A DNA stretch of 64,000 nucleotides from Rickettsia endosymbiont of Gonocerus acuteangulatus (GTDB lineage: Bacteria; Pseudomonadota; Alphaproteobacteria; Rickettsiales; Rickettsiaceae): positions 1,178,001 through 1,242,000 of the forward strand of contig NZ_OZ032147.1 of NCBI RefSeq assembly GCF_964026435.1, given 5' to 3'. The position numbers were made by a program, and so were the translations under genes. The notes beneath the pieces are model-generated. The model saw only the letters and a program-made list of their open reading frames with translations. It searched no databases and was not told where the DNA came from. Numbering within the stretch: position 1 is the first letter of the stretch; the number at the start of each line of letters is the position of its first letter. Below, one piece after another: positions 48,828 through 58,262 of this stretch.

Positions 48828-49517
48828 TATAAATGGAAAAAATTAAAAGATAAGCAAGGTACTTTAGAAGCAGCAACTGGTTATCAGAAAGGACATAGTC
48901 ATGAAAATGCAAGGACTAAGTAGAACAAAACCTATAAATTTTCTGCCCAAATTTCATTGGGGGTTTTATAACCAAAAATCTTTCTTGGCATGTTATTTAA
49001 AATCTCAGCAACATTGTCAAGACCTCTTTGTGTAACGGTAGTAATATCTGTATTTTTAGGTAAAATTCTATGAATCATAGAATTCATTTTTTCCACTAAT
49101 GCTTTTTGTCTAGGGCGGTATGGATCACAAAAGAAAGTTTGAAACCCAGATAGTCTATAGGCAACATGCCCCACAAACTCTTTGCCATTATCCATAGTAA
49201 TAGTCTTTCTCACACTATTTGGAAGAGTTTTTATCTTTCTTAAAAAACCATTGGTAACTGTTGTAGCTCTCTTGGAGTTATTCAGCACTAAAATAATCTT
49301 TTGACTCTTTATTATCCACCAGTGCACCAATATTCATACTTTGATTACCTTTATGAAATGTAAGATCTGCCTCAAAATTCCCTACTTCTACCTTTTTCGT
49401 AGCTATTGCATCACGCTGATGTATTGAGATCCTTTGTGGTATAATGATCCTTTGACGCCTCTTCCCTCTTTCTTGCCTTTTATATCTTTTAGAAGGTAAA
49501 TAGCTATATAACTTTAA

Positions 49518-50041
49518 TCTCTTTTGGGTATATTCCCCGCCGCTTGCGGCGTAATATGGCGGAATGAGCAAATATATACATAAAAGTCATAATGTTACGG
49601 TACTGCTGTATCACATGGTATTTCCAGCAAAATATCGCCGAGCAGTGTTTGACGTATCAGTTGATCAAGTATTACGAGAAATATGTTTAGAGATAGAAAA
49701 GAGATATCAAATAAAATTTTTAGAAATAGGGGTTGATGAAGATCATGTCCATTTTTTGGTACAATCTGTACCAACCTATAGCGTAACAAAAATAGTAACA
49801 ACAATTAAAAGTGTTACAGCTCGTCAAATATTTAGACAGTGTCCACAGGTAAAGAAACAATTATGGGGTGGAGAATTTTGGACTGATGGATATTTACGAG
49901 TACGGTAGGTAAGCATGGAAATGAGAATATGATAGGAAAATACGTAAAAAACCAAGGCAAGGAATATCAGAAACTGCATGAGGATCATCAGCTAGCTTTC
50001 TTCTAAAATACCCCGCTGCTTGCGGCGGGGATTACTTTTAT
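49518..50041 (+). mobile_element. IS200/IS605 element, copy 5 (plus strand, 524 bp)
   Basis: Inserted after ACTTTAA in the IS30 transposase gene; the empty site ACTTTAATTTAGC is at 25300. One base shorter than the other copies. Confidence 0.94.
49564..50005 (+). pseudogene. tnpA: IS200 tnpA with one-base deletion
   Basis: Reads normally to FWTDGY, then a missing T (GATATTTACGAG for GATATTTTACGAG) shifts the frame before the catalytic Tyr region. The HUH motif HVHFL is retained but Tyr127 is lost. Confidence 0.9.
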
Positions 50042-51193
50042 TTTAGCTGCTACTGCAGAAGTGTAAACAAATCTATATATACTTTCTGTACTGATACACA
50101 AAGCTGTATTTTTGTCTAGTTTTAACTTTCCGGCTATAGCATCCGGCGACCATTTCTTGCGAATCATAGCATTTTTAATATAATCTAACAACATAGGGTT
50201 CTTTTCTATTTTTAATAACTCTTGCTGATACATCCTGTTTTCATATTTTTCCTGAGCAACACAAGGCATATACTTATCTTTTACCTTATTTCTTTTTAGC
50301 TCCATACTAATAGTGCTTTTCCTCGTAAGATGTTGTGCTATCTTATTAATACTGACTCCTAGGTCATACATTCTTTTTATCTCATATCTCTCTTCTCGAG
50401 ATAAGTGTCTATATTTTCTGTTCATCATTACCTATTTAAAATCTTATTATTTTAAATAGGTTCTGTTCTACTTACTTATAGTATTTTCAGTCATAAGATA
50501 AAAGATTCAGAATCTTTTAAAGAATTTTTTAAAGCTAATATGAATAAAACATCAAAGGAGTTAGCAAAGCAATGGGGTAATATTGCATCTGTAACTATTT
50601 TAAGACAAATCAGAAAACTTGGCTATAGCTATAAACAAAACTCATTTTCATCCGAAAAGAGATATTAAATTAAGAAATGAATTTATAGCAAAGATACAAA
50701 CCATCACAAAAGACAAATTAGTATATCTTGATGAATCTGGAATAGAGGATAATGCTTGCAAAGAGTATGGATGGAGCATTATAGGACAAAGGTGTTATGG
50801 AGAAAAGGTGTATCAACATAAATTTAGAATAAGTATGATAGCTGGTCTTTGTAATGGTAATCTTATTGCTCCTGTAATATTTGAAGGTAATTGTAATACA
50901 GAGGTCTTTAAAACTTATATTAGGGATGTATTAATTACAGAATTACAACCTGGGCAAACCGTTATTATGGATAACATTAATTTTCATAAAAATTCTAAAG
51001 TTAAAGAGTTAATTGAATCCGTTGGTTGTACCATATTGTATTTACCAACTTACTCTCCTGATTTAAATCCTATAGAGCATTACTGGTTTAAGATAAAAAA
51101 TGAAATTAGGAAAGTTGTAGGAGATTTTGAAACATTTTATGATGCTGTTTTTAATACTATTAAATTGTCAGTATCTTAATGATTTATGCTATA

Positions 51194-51734
51194 TATTTTT
51201 ATTATTATCTATATATAAGTAGTTAGCGAAATTTTTTTCAGGTTGAGCTGAAATTTCTTTCGGGTTGGGGCGAAAAATTTTTCGTGTAGTGCCGAAATTT
51301 TTTTCGTTTTCAGTTGAAGATTTATGATCATAAAGTTGGAAATCTTTTGCTAATTTTATACAAGGGGTATTACGACATTTGATACCATATTTAATAATTG
51401 TTGTGGTAGAAAGATTGATGAACCCGGATTGTTCCAATTCGAGTAAACATTGTCTTACTCTTCGTTGACAAACACTCAAGTGTTGTTCAAAGAAATGATA
51501 AGTTTCCTGAAGTTCATCAATGCTATTATTATGATAGATTTGCATGCGGAAGACTATAAGAGATAGGAGTTGTCTTGAGGTTTTACTTAAAATTTTACCA
51601 TTACGAGAGGAAAGAGTACTCCATTCAGGCGGAACAAAATTACCAACAAAATTGTAGAAGATAGTGTGATTTTTATCACTATGATTATGGATTACACAAT
51701 CAGGAGTGAAATGTGAGCAGCATATAGTGTGCAT
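51194..51734 (-). CDS. winged-helix protein of the conjugative island, 3' end cut by IS630
   Basis: About 180 aa. The central part (RQLLSLIVFRMQIYHNNSID, then CQRRVRQCLLELEQSGFINL) looks like a winged helix of the replication-initiator or regulator kind. The N-terminus is Cys/His-containing (CCSHFTPDCVIHNH). The C-terminal KNFGTTRKIFRPNPKEISAQ region has repeated NF/PEKNF motifs. The last codons reach the IS630 border, so a little may be missing. It lies on the opposite strand to the integrase. Function unproven. Confidence 0.45.
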
Positions 51735-51873
51735 AAGACCTCAACTTAAACATCAGGTTTAATCGAGGTAATAAGGCAATTAAAGCAGTATTTTTAAAAA
51801 TGCGAGGAGCATATAAGCAGCATACAGAGTAGGGAGGTAAAATTAGTAGATTATGAAAAGCCTGATTGTAAGG

Positions 51874-51919
51874 TGGTGGGTGATAGTGGACTCGAACCTC
51901 TAACCTTTACGATGTCAAC
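51874..51919 (-). other. tRNA-Val (GAC) 3'-end: probable att site of the conjugative island
   Basis: The minus strand reads TTGACATCGTAAAGGTTAGAG, then GTTCGAGTCCACTATCACCC A CCA: the anticodon loop (GAC), T arm, 3' acceptor strand and CCA of a tRNA-Val. No 5' half is present. Tyrosine integrases use tRNA 3' ends as attB and leave such a copy at one end. The integrase starts about 400 bp away. This fits an island boundary. Confidence 0.82.
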
Positions 51920-52314
51920 CTAAAAGCCTCTTTTTCCCTGCTTCTTTGCTTCTTGCTCATACACTAATTTGTAGCTCATAACCCTAATGTTTATGGTACT
52001 TTTCTTGGGTGCCAAAAAATTACAGCTTAACTGTAGTAGAGTTGCAATTATTTGTCAATATTAAAAAAATAGTACAAATCTAAAAATAATATGTGGATAT
52101 GATGAGCATATAATTAGTTCAAACTAATGGCTAATTTTTATCTTATAATTATATTTAGACCTTTTGAATTTGATAAAAAATTATAGCAACTATTAATTGT
52201 TAAATTGTATATAGTTAGGATAAATCATCATTTTTTAAAGTATAATCTTATTTAACATAAGATTTGTTTTTCTGAGTAAAGCATATTACAGTTTAATTAT
52301 ATATGAATTAAGCT
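51920..52314. other. leader region of the integrase
   Basis: About 390 bp without a gene. Very AT-rich beyond 52030, which suits integrase arm-binding and bending sites. I see no confident repeats. Ends with a ribosome binding site (GTGGGAGGATTT) before 52315. Confidence 0.4.
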
Positions 52315-53475
52315 GTGGGAGGATTTATGTCAGTTAAATCACTAGTTTTTACTAAAGAAGCATTACATGAAATTAAAGCTCCACAGGCAAAACGAGATGT
52401 ATATAAAGATACCAAAGAAAAAGGATTATTGCTAATTGTATCATATGGTGGTAGTAAAATATTTTATTTGGGCACAGTACTTGATAAGAAATATCATAGA
52501 ATTAAAATAGGTGTGTTCCCTGATCTATCAATTATTGATGCTAGAGCCAAAGCATCTGAATTAAAAGGTGAGATCGCCAAAGGATATAATCCTGTAGAAG
52601 AAAAAGCTAGATTATCAAAAGAACTGACCTTTAAGGAGCTTTATGATAAATACCTTAATGAATATAGTAAAATTAATAATAAAAGATGGAAAGATTATGC
52701 CGCTTCTGTAGATAGATATGCAAAACATTTATATCCTAGAAAAATATCTACTATTTAAAAAACAGATATTCAAGAATTATTTAATAATTTAACTAAAACC
52801 GGTAAATATGGAGCTAATAGATTTCTTGAAGTTTTAAGTCCTGTATTTAGTAAAGCAATAGAATGGGAATTGCTTACAATAAATCCAGTTATTGGCATAA
52901 AGAAGCACAAGGAACAATCAAGAAGCAGGTATTTAACTAGGGAAGAAATACCACGATTTTTTACAGCAATAGCAGACGAGCAAAACCAGGTAATGCAAGA
53001 CTTTTTCTTAATAGCTTTGTATACATCAGTTCGTAAGGATAATTTACTTACTATGCGTTGGGAACAGGTGAGTTTTGCTGATAAACAATTATATCTTCCA
53101 GAAACTAAAAATGGTGATCCTCACCGTTTACCTTTACTAGATCAGGCAGTAGAAATATTAAAAGCCAGGAAAGAGCAATCTACTAGCATGTGGGTATTTC
53201 CAAGTGAGACCAGCAGTAGTGGTCACCTGCAGGAACCAAAGAAAGCGTGGAAGAGGATTTGTAAAAAGGCAGGAATAGAAAATTTAAGAATCCATGATTT
53301 AAGAAGAACAATACCAAGCTGGATTGCAATGACCGGAGCAAATCAATATGTAATAGGACAGCTTCTAAATCATAGAGATCCAAGATCAACGGCAGTTTAT
53401 ACTAGACTTGCCACTGATACTGCTCGAAAATATATGCAAAAAGCTGTAAATGCTATTATAAATACAAAATCTTAA
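52315..53475 (+). pseudogene. P4-type tyrosine integrase with one in-frame TAA
   Basis: 386 codons in one frame. The N-terminal DUF4102-like arm-binding part (KGLLLIVSYGGSKIFYLG, KIGVFPDLSIIDARAKA) is followed by TAA at 52756-52758, where sense needs Lys (KISTI-stop-KTDIQELF). The catalytic part then has SVRKDNLLTMRW (Arg), KNGDPHRLPL (Lys), HDLRRTIPSW (His-x-x-Arg), LLNHRDP (His) and TAVYTRL (Tyr). An A to T change in AAA explains it. It would have integrated the island at tRNA-Val. Read-through or restart is possible but unlikely to give full activity. Confidence 0.88.
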
Positions 53476-53623
53476 ATATATATTTAATAGATCAAGAACA
53501 TAGATTGGTATATTTTATCAATGAAGAAAATCAAACTTTGTAAAGGACATTATTAATTTAGTTTATGCCTTAAAATAAAAAGCTAAAACTCTATTTTTGA
53601 TACTAACTTATCTTAAAAAAAGG

Positions 53624-53794
53624 TTAATTTAAATTGGCTTTATTATTAAAAAGGAATTGAACCGGCACATTTTCACTATTTTCTACAAGAAAACGATAAT
53701 ATTGTTTTGCAAGATCCACAGCATCATAACTACAGCAGGACTGAATAGCAAGTTTTAAACATTCTAATTTTAACTCTACATCACTTCTAAACAT
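53624..53794 (-). CDS. small protein (56 aa) between integrase and tra genes
   Basis: ATG at 53794 is preceded by GGTGAG six bases upstream, a good ribosome binding site. The protein reads MFRSDVELKLECLKLAIQSC, then CSYDAVDLAKQYYRFLVEN, ending NNKANLN. It is an amphipathic helical pair with two adjacent Cys. Codon use and start context look real, though no family is recognised. It could be a regulator of the island. Confidence 0.6.
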   Translation of the reverse strand: MFRSDVELKLECLKLAIQSCCSYDAVDLAKQYYRFLVENSENVPVQFLFNNKANLN

Positions 53795-54019
53795 ACACAA
53801 CTCACCAATAATTTATTTCGTTAATATTAGCAAAATTACTGCTAGTTATCAACAAATTCATGGATAGAGCTATAGATTCTATCTCCAGATATCCACAGTT
53901 TTAGATGAATTACCGCTTTTTTTGTTATGGCTTAAAACTCCACTGGCAATGTAAAAATTAGGATGTTAATGTCATGACTAGCAAAACTTATCTATTAATG
54001 GAAATATCACTTAATTAAT
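53795..54019. promoter_or_regulatory. probable promoter region of the tra operon
   Basis: About 220 bp between the divergent small gene and traL. Contains TATCCACAG twice in different contexts (TTATCAACAAATTC, GATATCCACAG), reminiscent of DnaA-box-like or stem motifs. No clear -35/-10 can be chosen with confidence. Confidence 0.3.
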
Positions 54020-54328
54020 ATGAATAATAATTGTGCTAATCAAAGATTATATTGGTCACTATCTACTTCCTTAAAATATATGGGATTAAGCTTAGATGAG
54101 TGGTTTGTTATATTACTTGGTATAGTACCTGGGATAGTGTTACTAAATAGCGGACATGCTAAGCTTGGGATGATATGCATTATAGCTGGTATTGTACTTT
54201 GCTATACATTTAAAAAGTTTAAGAAAATATCAGAATATTTTATACTTAAGAGTTATTTAGTCGCTAAGAAATGGCTATATGCTCCTACTTCTTATCCTAA
54301 TCTACTTGGTAAAAAGGTAGGCAAGTAA
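54020..54328 (+). CDS. traL: TraL, conjugative pilus assembly protein
   Basis: 102 aa with two central membrane helices (WFVILLGIVPGIVLLNSG and MICIIAGIVLCYTFKKF), the plan of F-type TraL/VirB3. It begins the tra operon, and its stop overlaps the traE start (TAATG). It would sit in the inner membrane as part of the F-type secretion channel. Intact. Confidence 0.82.
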   Translation: MNNNCANQRLYWSLSTSLKYMGLSLDEWFVILLGIVPGIVLLNSGHAKLGMICIIAGIVLCYTFKKFKKISEYFILKSYLVAKKWLYAPTSYPNLLGKKVGK

Positions 54329-54339
54329 TGGATCATTTA

Positions 54340-54864
54340 ATAAAAGTAATCCCCGCCGCAAGCAGCGGGGTATTTTAGAAGAAAGCTAGCTGATGATCCT
54401 CATGCAGTTTCTGATATTCCTTGCCTTGGTTTTTTACGTATTTTCCTATCATATTCTCATTTCCATGCTTACCTACCGTACTCGTAAAATATCCATCAGT
54501 CCAAAATTCTCCACCCCATAATTGTTTCTTTACCTGTGGACACTGTCTAAATATTTGACGAGCTGTAACACTTTTAATTGTTGTTACTATTTTTGTTACG
54601 CTATAGGTTGGTACAGATTGTACCAAAAAATGGACATGATCTTCATCAACCCCTATTTCTAAAAATTTTATTTGATATCTCTTTTCTATCTCTAAACATA
54701 TTTCTCGTAATACTTGATCAACTGATACGTCAAACACTGCTCGGCGATATTTTGCTGGAAATACCATGTGATACAGCAGTACCGTAACATTATGACTTTT
54801 ATGTATATATTTGCTCATTCCGCCATATTACGCCGCAAGCGGCGGGGAATATACCCAAAAGAGA
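54340..54864 (-). mobile_element. IS200/IS605 element, copy 6, in traE
   Basis: 525 bp, inserted next to TTTAA, opposite to tra transcription. No duplication. Confidence 0.94.
54375..54818 (-). CDS. tnpA: TnpA, Y1 HUH transposase of IS200
   Basis: 147 aa, same sequence as the 10817 copy, with His61/His63 and Tyr127. Intact. Confidence 0.95.
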   Translation of the reverse strand: MSKYIHKSHNVTVLLYHMVFPAKYRRAVFDVSVDQVLREICLEIEKRYQIKFLEIGVDEDHVHFLVQSVPTYSVTKIVTTIKSVTARQIFRQCPQVKKQLWGGEFWTDGYFTSTVGKHGNENMIGKYVKNQGKEYQKLHEDHQLAFF

Positions 54865-55403
54865 TTTAAACAAAGCGGGATTCAGCAGCTAGTTAAATAT
54901 AATAAGAGATTATTGCTTATCACATTGCTGCGTGCAGTTACGAGTCTACTTGGAATGATGAAAACAGTTAGCACGGAAGAAAAATGGTTATTAATTCCGG
55001 CAATAGAGCCAGATCGTCGGATGATAGTATCATCCAAGAACTATCATGAGACATATCTTAAAGAATGGGCAGTTTTCGTAATGAAAGAATTATTTACTAC
55101 TTCGCCAGAAGGAGTAGAGAGGCAAATAGCAGATATGAAGGTGGTATCTAGTAATACAGAGCAATTGGATAAATTTTTTAAGGAACATTTAGATTTTGTT
55201 AAAGGCTCTAATATTTCATCGGTATTTTTTCCTAAAAAAGTAAAAGTCATTGCGGATGGAGTATTAATTAATGGAACATTTCGTTATTGGTTTTCTGAGA
55301 ATAAGCATGTCGCAGCTGATAAAACTTATTTATTAACTTACAAGCGAGGAGCTAATCATTTGTTGTTACTTACTGGTATTAAGGAAGAAGAGGCAAATAA
55401 GCA

Positions 55404-55862
55404 ATGAAAAGTTTACAGTCAGAGTTACAGATATTAGTAGTTTTTGTTGGCATAATGCTTGCAAGTTTTAGTAGTAATACTTACGCTATAGGTTATATGT
55501 TACATGCTGATTCTTTGTTAGAGCTACAAATAGCAAAAGACGCTCCAACTAGGATTAATATCGAAGGAGAAAAGATTAACGATATTTTTATTCATCCGCA
55601 GGAAGCTGCAGAAATAGTTGTGCATGATTCGGGCTGTTTATTTATTTTACCGCAGCAAGATAAAGTTAAGCTTTACTTAACCCTAATTGGGGAAAATGGC
55701 ACGATCCAAGATTTAATGCTGAATTTTACTAAAAGCAAACCAGCACTGATTAGACTCATTAAGTTTGATTTAGAACAAGAAGTAACAAAGTTAACTAATA
55801 ATAAGGAAGAGAAGCATCATGAATGTAAAAAACAAAGATGTACGAGAAAAAGAAAAGAATAA
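55404..55862 (+). CDS. traK: TraK-like secretin-associated protein, short
   Basis: 152 aa; the start overlaps the traE stop (ATGA). N-terminal signal peptide (LQILVVFVGIMLASFSSNTYA). The body, INIEGEKINDIFIHPQEAAE and LFILPQQDKVKLYLTLIGENG, resembles the N-terminal beta domain of TraK. Family members are usually about 230-250 aa, and the last 20 residues (KKEEKHHECKKQR-like) run into the next gene by 44 bp. The 3' part has therefore probably been lost. An outer-membrane-associated channel component. Confidence 0.65.
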   Translation: MKSLQSELQILVVFVGIMLASFSSNTYAIGYMLHADSLLELQIAKDAPTRINIEGEKINDIFIHPQEAAEIVVHDSGCLFILPQQDKVKLYLTLIGENGTIQDLMLNFTKSKPALIRLIKFDLEQEVTKLTNNKEEKHHECKKQRCTRKRKE

Positions 55863-56151
55863 ACAGTATTTAAGAATAATATATAATTTATTGCCGGTAT
55901 TATTAATTTTTTGTCTAAATGTAATACTGCCTGAAATCGCTTTAGGAGAAACATTAGAAGGACAGTTAGATCACATTGGTGGACTCTCTACTGGTAAACT
56001 TAAAACTATCGGGATATCAGGGGCAACGATTTTATCATCAATCTGGGCAGTAGTCAGGGGTAATTTAAGACTTGCCGGAGCAATTGTAGCTATTGGTATT
56101 ATTTTAGGGTTTTATTTAGAGTGGGTCTCTAGTGGGATGAAAATCAGTTAG
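55819..56151 (+). CDS. pilin-like small membrane protein (TraA/VirB2 type)
   Basis: 110 aa. The N-terminal signal region (LLPVLLIFCLNVILPEIALGET) probably ends at ALG-E. Two more hydrophobic segments follow (GISGATILSSIWAVVRG and LAGAIVAIGIILGFYLEWVSSG) with a positive loop between them. That is the layout of cyclised or processed conjugative pilins. Its place between traK and traB is unusual for F-type operons, so the name is provisional. Confidence 0.6.
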   Translation: MNVKNKDVREKEKNKQYLRIIYNLLPVLLIFCLNVILPEIALGETLEGQLDHIGGLSTGKLKTIGISGATILSSIWAVVRGNLRLAGAIVAIGIILGFYLEWVSSGMKIS

Positions 56152-56176
56152 ATAATTAGGATATTGATTAAAAGCA

Positions 56177-57168
56177 ATGAATCAAGATTTCAATAAGCAG
56201 GAAGAATTACAAAGTACAGTAGAGGATCATAAATTACCATCTACATTTAGCAAAAGATTATCAGGATTCATAGAGATAATTAAAAACAGACCATTAGTAA
56301 CTAACTCTAGCTTGCATAGGCGTAATAATGCTTTTGGTGTTTTATGGATTGTCAGAAAGTGAGGTAAAAACTTCTAGGGCTCTACAAGAAGATAGACAAT
56401 CAAGGGAAATATCTGGAATAGAGAGGGCAATAGATCCAAGGGCTAAATGGACTGCAGAAATATTAAATGAAGTTAAAAATATGCAGAATCATTTAGAGAA
56501 GTTAATAGAGAATAAATATTTAGAAACTAAAACTAAAATTGATGATTTTAGTCAAAAGTTAGAATCATTAGAGAAGCCTCATGAAGAAACTATATTATAT
56601 GATGGCAATGATTTTAATAATAATCAAAAAATAGAAGATTTACTAGATAATAACCTTGAGAAAAGCATTGCTGCTGCTCCTACTGCTCCAGTAAAAAGAT
56701 TACTTGGTTATGTAAAAAGAGCTGACTTAAGGATAAAAAAAGACGTTAAAGATTATATTACTACTGGCAGCTTTGCAAGAGGGGTGCTGCTTACTGGCGT
56801 GGTGGTTGGAACCGGCACTAATAATGCAGCTTCACCTGAGCCTATAATGGTAAGGCTTGTTGATACAGCTATTTTTTCTAAAGGATATAAAACGGAGCAA
56901 ATCAAAGAAGCAATTTTAATTGGTTCTTGCACTGGGGATATTTCATCAGAGCGGGCTAAATGCCGGTTAGAGACAATATCTTTACTAAATAGTAATGGAG
57001 AGATAATTGAAAAACCGGTAGAAGGCTGGTTAATAGGAGAAGATGGTAGACCCGGCATTAAAAGGGATAGTTGTTGATAGATCATCAGATGTCGCAAGAA
57101 TGGCGGTGCTTAACGGCGTACTTGGCGGGATAGCACAATTTTTTCAGAACCAGGCAACAAATAGCATA
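56177..57168 (+). pseudogene. traB: traB, frameshifted twice and cut by IS630
   Basis: The first frame starts MNQDFNKQEELQSTVED. Near 56305 it shifts into a frame with a membrane helix (LTLACIGVIMLLVFYGLSES). Coiled coil LNEVKNMQNHLEKLIENK is followed by the TraB/VirB10 domain: FARGVLLTGVVVGTGTNNA, PIMVRLVDTAIF, and SERAKCRLETISLL. An extra A near 57058 (GIKRDSC-stop) interrupts GIKGIVVDRSSD. After MAVLNGVLGGIAQFFQNQ the IS630 cuts the gene. Broken scaffold component. Confidence 0.88.
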
Positions 57169-57247
57169 TAGCATAAGTCATTAAGGTACTGACAGAGCGA
57201 GAGTATCATGTTATAGTAAGCAAATATTAACAAGCATGTAAAGAGAT

Positions 57248-58248
57248 ATGGCACGAGCATATGCAATAGAACTAAGACTAAGAGTTATAAAAGCTGTAGA
57301 AGCAGGGATACGAATAAGTAAGGTAAGTAAATTATTTAATGTAAGTCGTGATACTATATATAAATGGAAAAAATTAAAAGATAAGCAAGGTACTTTAGAA
57401 GCAGCAACTGGTTATCAGAAAGGACATAGTCATAAGATAAAAGATTCAGAATCTTTTAAAGAATTTTTTAAAGCTAATATGAATAAAACATCAAAGGAGT
57501 TAGCAAAGCAATGGGGTAATATTGCATCTGTAACTATTTTAAGACAAATCAGAAAACTTGGCTATAGCTATAAACAAAACTCATTTTCATCCGAAAAGAG
57601 ATATTAAATTAAGACAAAACTTACGCTATGTTATAGCAAATATGCTAAAAACCCTTACTACAAAGCTATGTTTTTACGGTGCATCACTTTATAATATCCT
57701 TTAATTTATAGGAATTATATCAAACATAGCGTAAGTTTTGAAGAAATGAATTTATAGCAAAGATACAAACCATCACAAAAGACAAATTAGTATATCTTGA
57801 TGAATCTGGAATAGAGGATAATGCTTGCAAAGAGTATGGATGGAGCATTATAGGACAAAGGTGTTATGGAGAAAAGGTGTATCAACATAAATTTAGAATA
57901 AGTATGATAGCTGGTCTTTGTAATGGTAATCTTATTGCTCCTGTAATATTTGAAGGTAATTGTAATACAGAGGTCTTTAAAACTTATATTAGGGATGTAT
58001 TAATTACAGAATTACAACCTGGGCAAACCGTTATTATGGATAACATTAATTTTCATAAAAATTCTAAAGTTAAAGAGTTCATTGAATCCGTTGGTTGTAC
58101 CATATTGTATTTACCAACTTACTCTCCTGATTTAAATCCTATAGAGCATTACTGGTTTAAGATAAAAAATGAAATTAGGAAAGTTGTAGAAGATTTTGAA
58201 ACATTTTATGATGCTGTTTTTAATACTATTAAATTGTCAGTATCTTAA
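57248..58248 (+). pseudogene. IS630 transposase (subfamily A), frameshifted and split by MITE
   Basis: Shares the TATAAACAAAACTC shift of the 48.5-kb copy, so both derive from one defective parent. A MITE follows at 57615. The DDE residues remain in the second part. The catalytic part has VEDFETF for VGDFETF. Confidence 0.9.
57615..57740. mobile_element. 126-bp MITE, subfamily B, copy 10
   Basis: Same interior variant as copy 6, with AAGA duplicated (57611-57614, 57741-57744). The empty site TTAAGAAATG is seen in other IS630 copies. Confidence 0.94.
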
Positions 58249-58262
58249 TGATTTATGCTATA

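Larger units (their letters stand above)
48932..50428 (-). pseudogene. IS30 transposase split by IS200
   Basis: The N-terminal part (MMNRKYRHL to SAVAAK) and C-terminal part (LKLYSYLPSK to EIWAENL) flank IS200. A 3-bp loss removes one Ser (HLTRKSTIS), and an extra base near 49311 shifts the frame at ALVDKKSQK. Inactive. Confidence 0.9.
48902..50489 (-). mobile_element. IS30 element inside IS630, carrying IS200
   Basis: Ends TGAAAATGC and GTATTTTCA; GTCA duplicated (48898-48901, 50490-50493). 1063 bp without the IS200. Confidence 0.93.
48588..51179 (+). pseudogene. IS630 transposase (subfamily A), twice interrupted and frameshifted
   Basis: The start MARAYAIELRLRVIKAV is followed by the MITE after DTIY, the IS30 after KGHSH, and a frameshift at TATAAACAAAACTC (50631), where intact copies have A7. 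The catalytic part (LVYLDESGIED, VIMDNINFHK, LNPIEHYW) is open from there to 51179. Nonfunctional. Confidence 0.9.
48509..51191 (+). mobile_element. IS630 subfamily A, copy 3, carrying a MITE and IS30::IS200
   Basis: Left end at 48509 (TAGCATAAG) and right end at 51191 (TTATGCTA), with TA outside each. Interior insertions: MITE 48703-48827 and IS30 48902-50489, itself holding IS200 49518-50041. Removing them leaves the 961-bp element plus one base. Confidence 0.92.
54328..55407 (+). pseudogene. traE: traE split by IS200 after four codons
   Basis: ATG overlaps the traL stop. MDHL is followed by the IS200 (54340-54864), and then FKQSGIQQLVKYNKRLLLIT resumes in the same frame. The rest (TTSPEGVERQIADMKVVSS, ADGVLINGTFRYWFSENK, YLLTYKRGANHLLLL) has the TraE/VirB8-like periplasmic fold after one N-terminal helix. 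About 185 codons when joined. Only the start region is lost; an in-frame start within the IS (54811) could rescue a fused product. Confidence 0.82.
57169..58260 (+). mobile_element. IS630 subfamily A, copy 4, carrying a MITE
   Basis: Complete ends with TA outside. 1092 bp = 961 + 126 (MITE) + 4 (AAGA) + 1 extra base in the A-tract region, an exact fit. Inserted at the 3' edge of the traB remnant. Confidence 0.94.
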
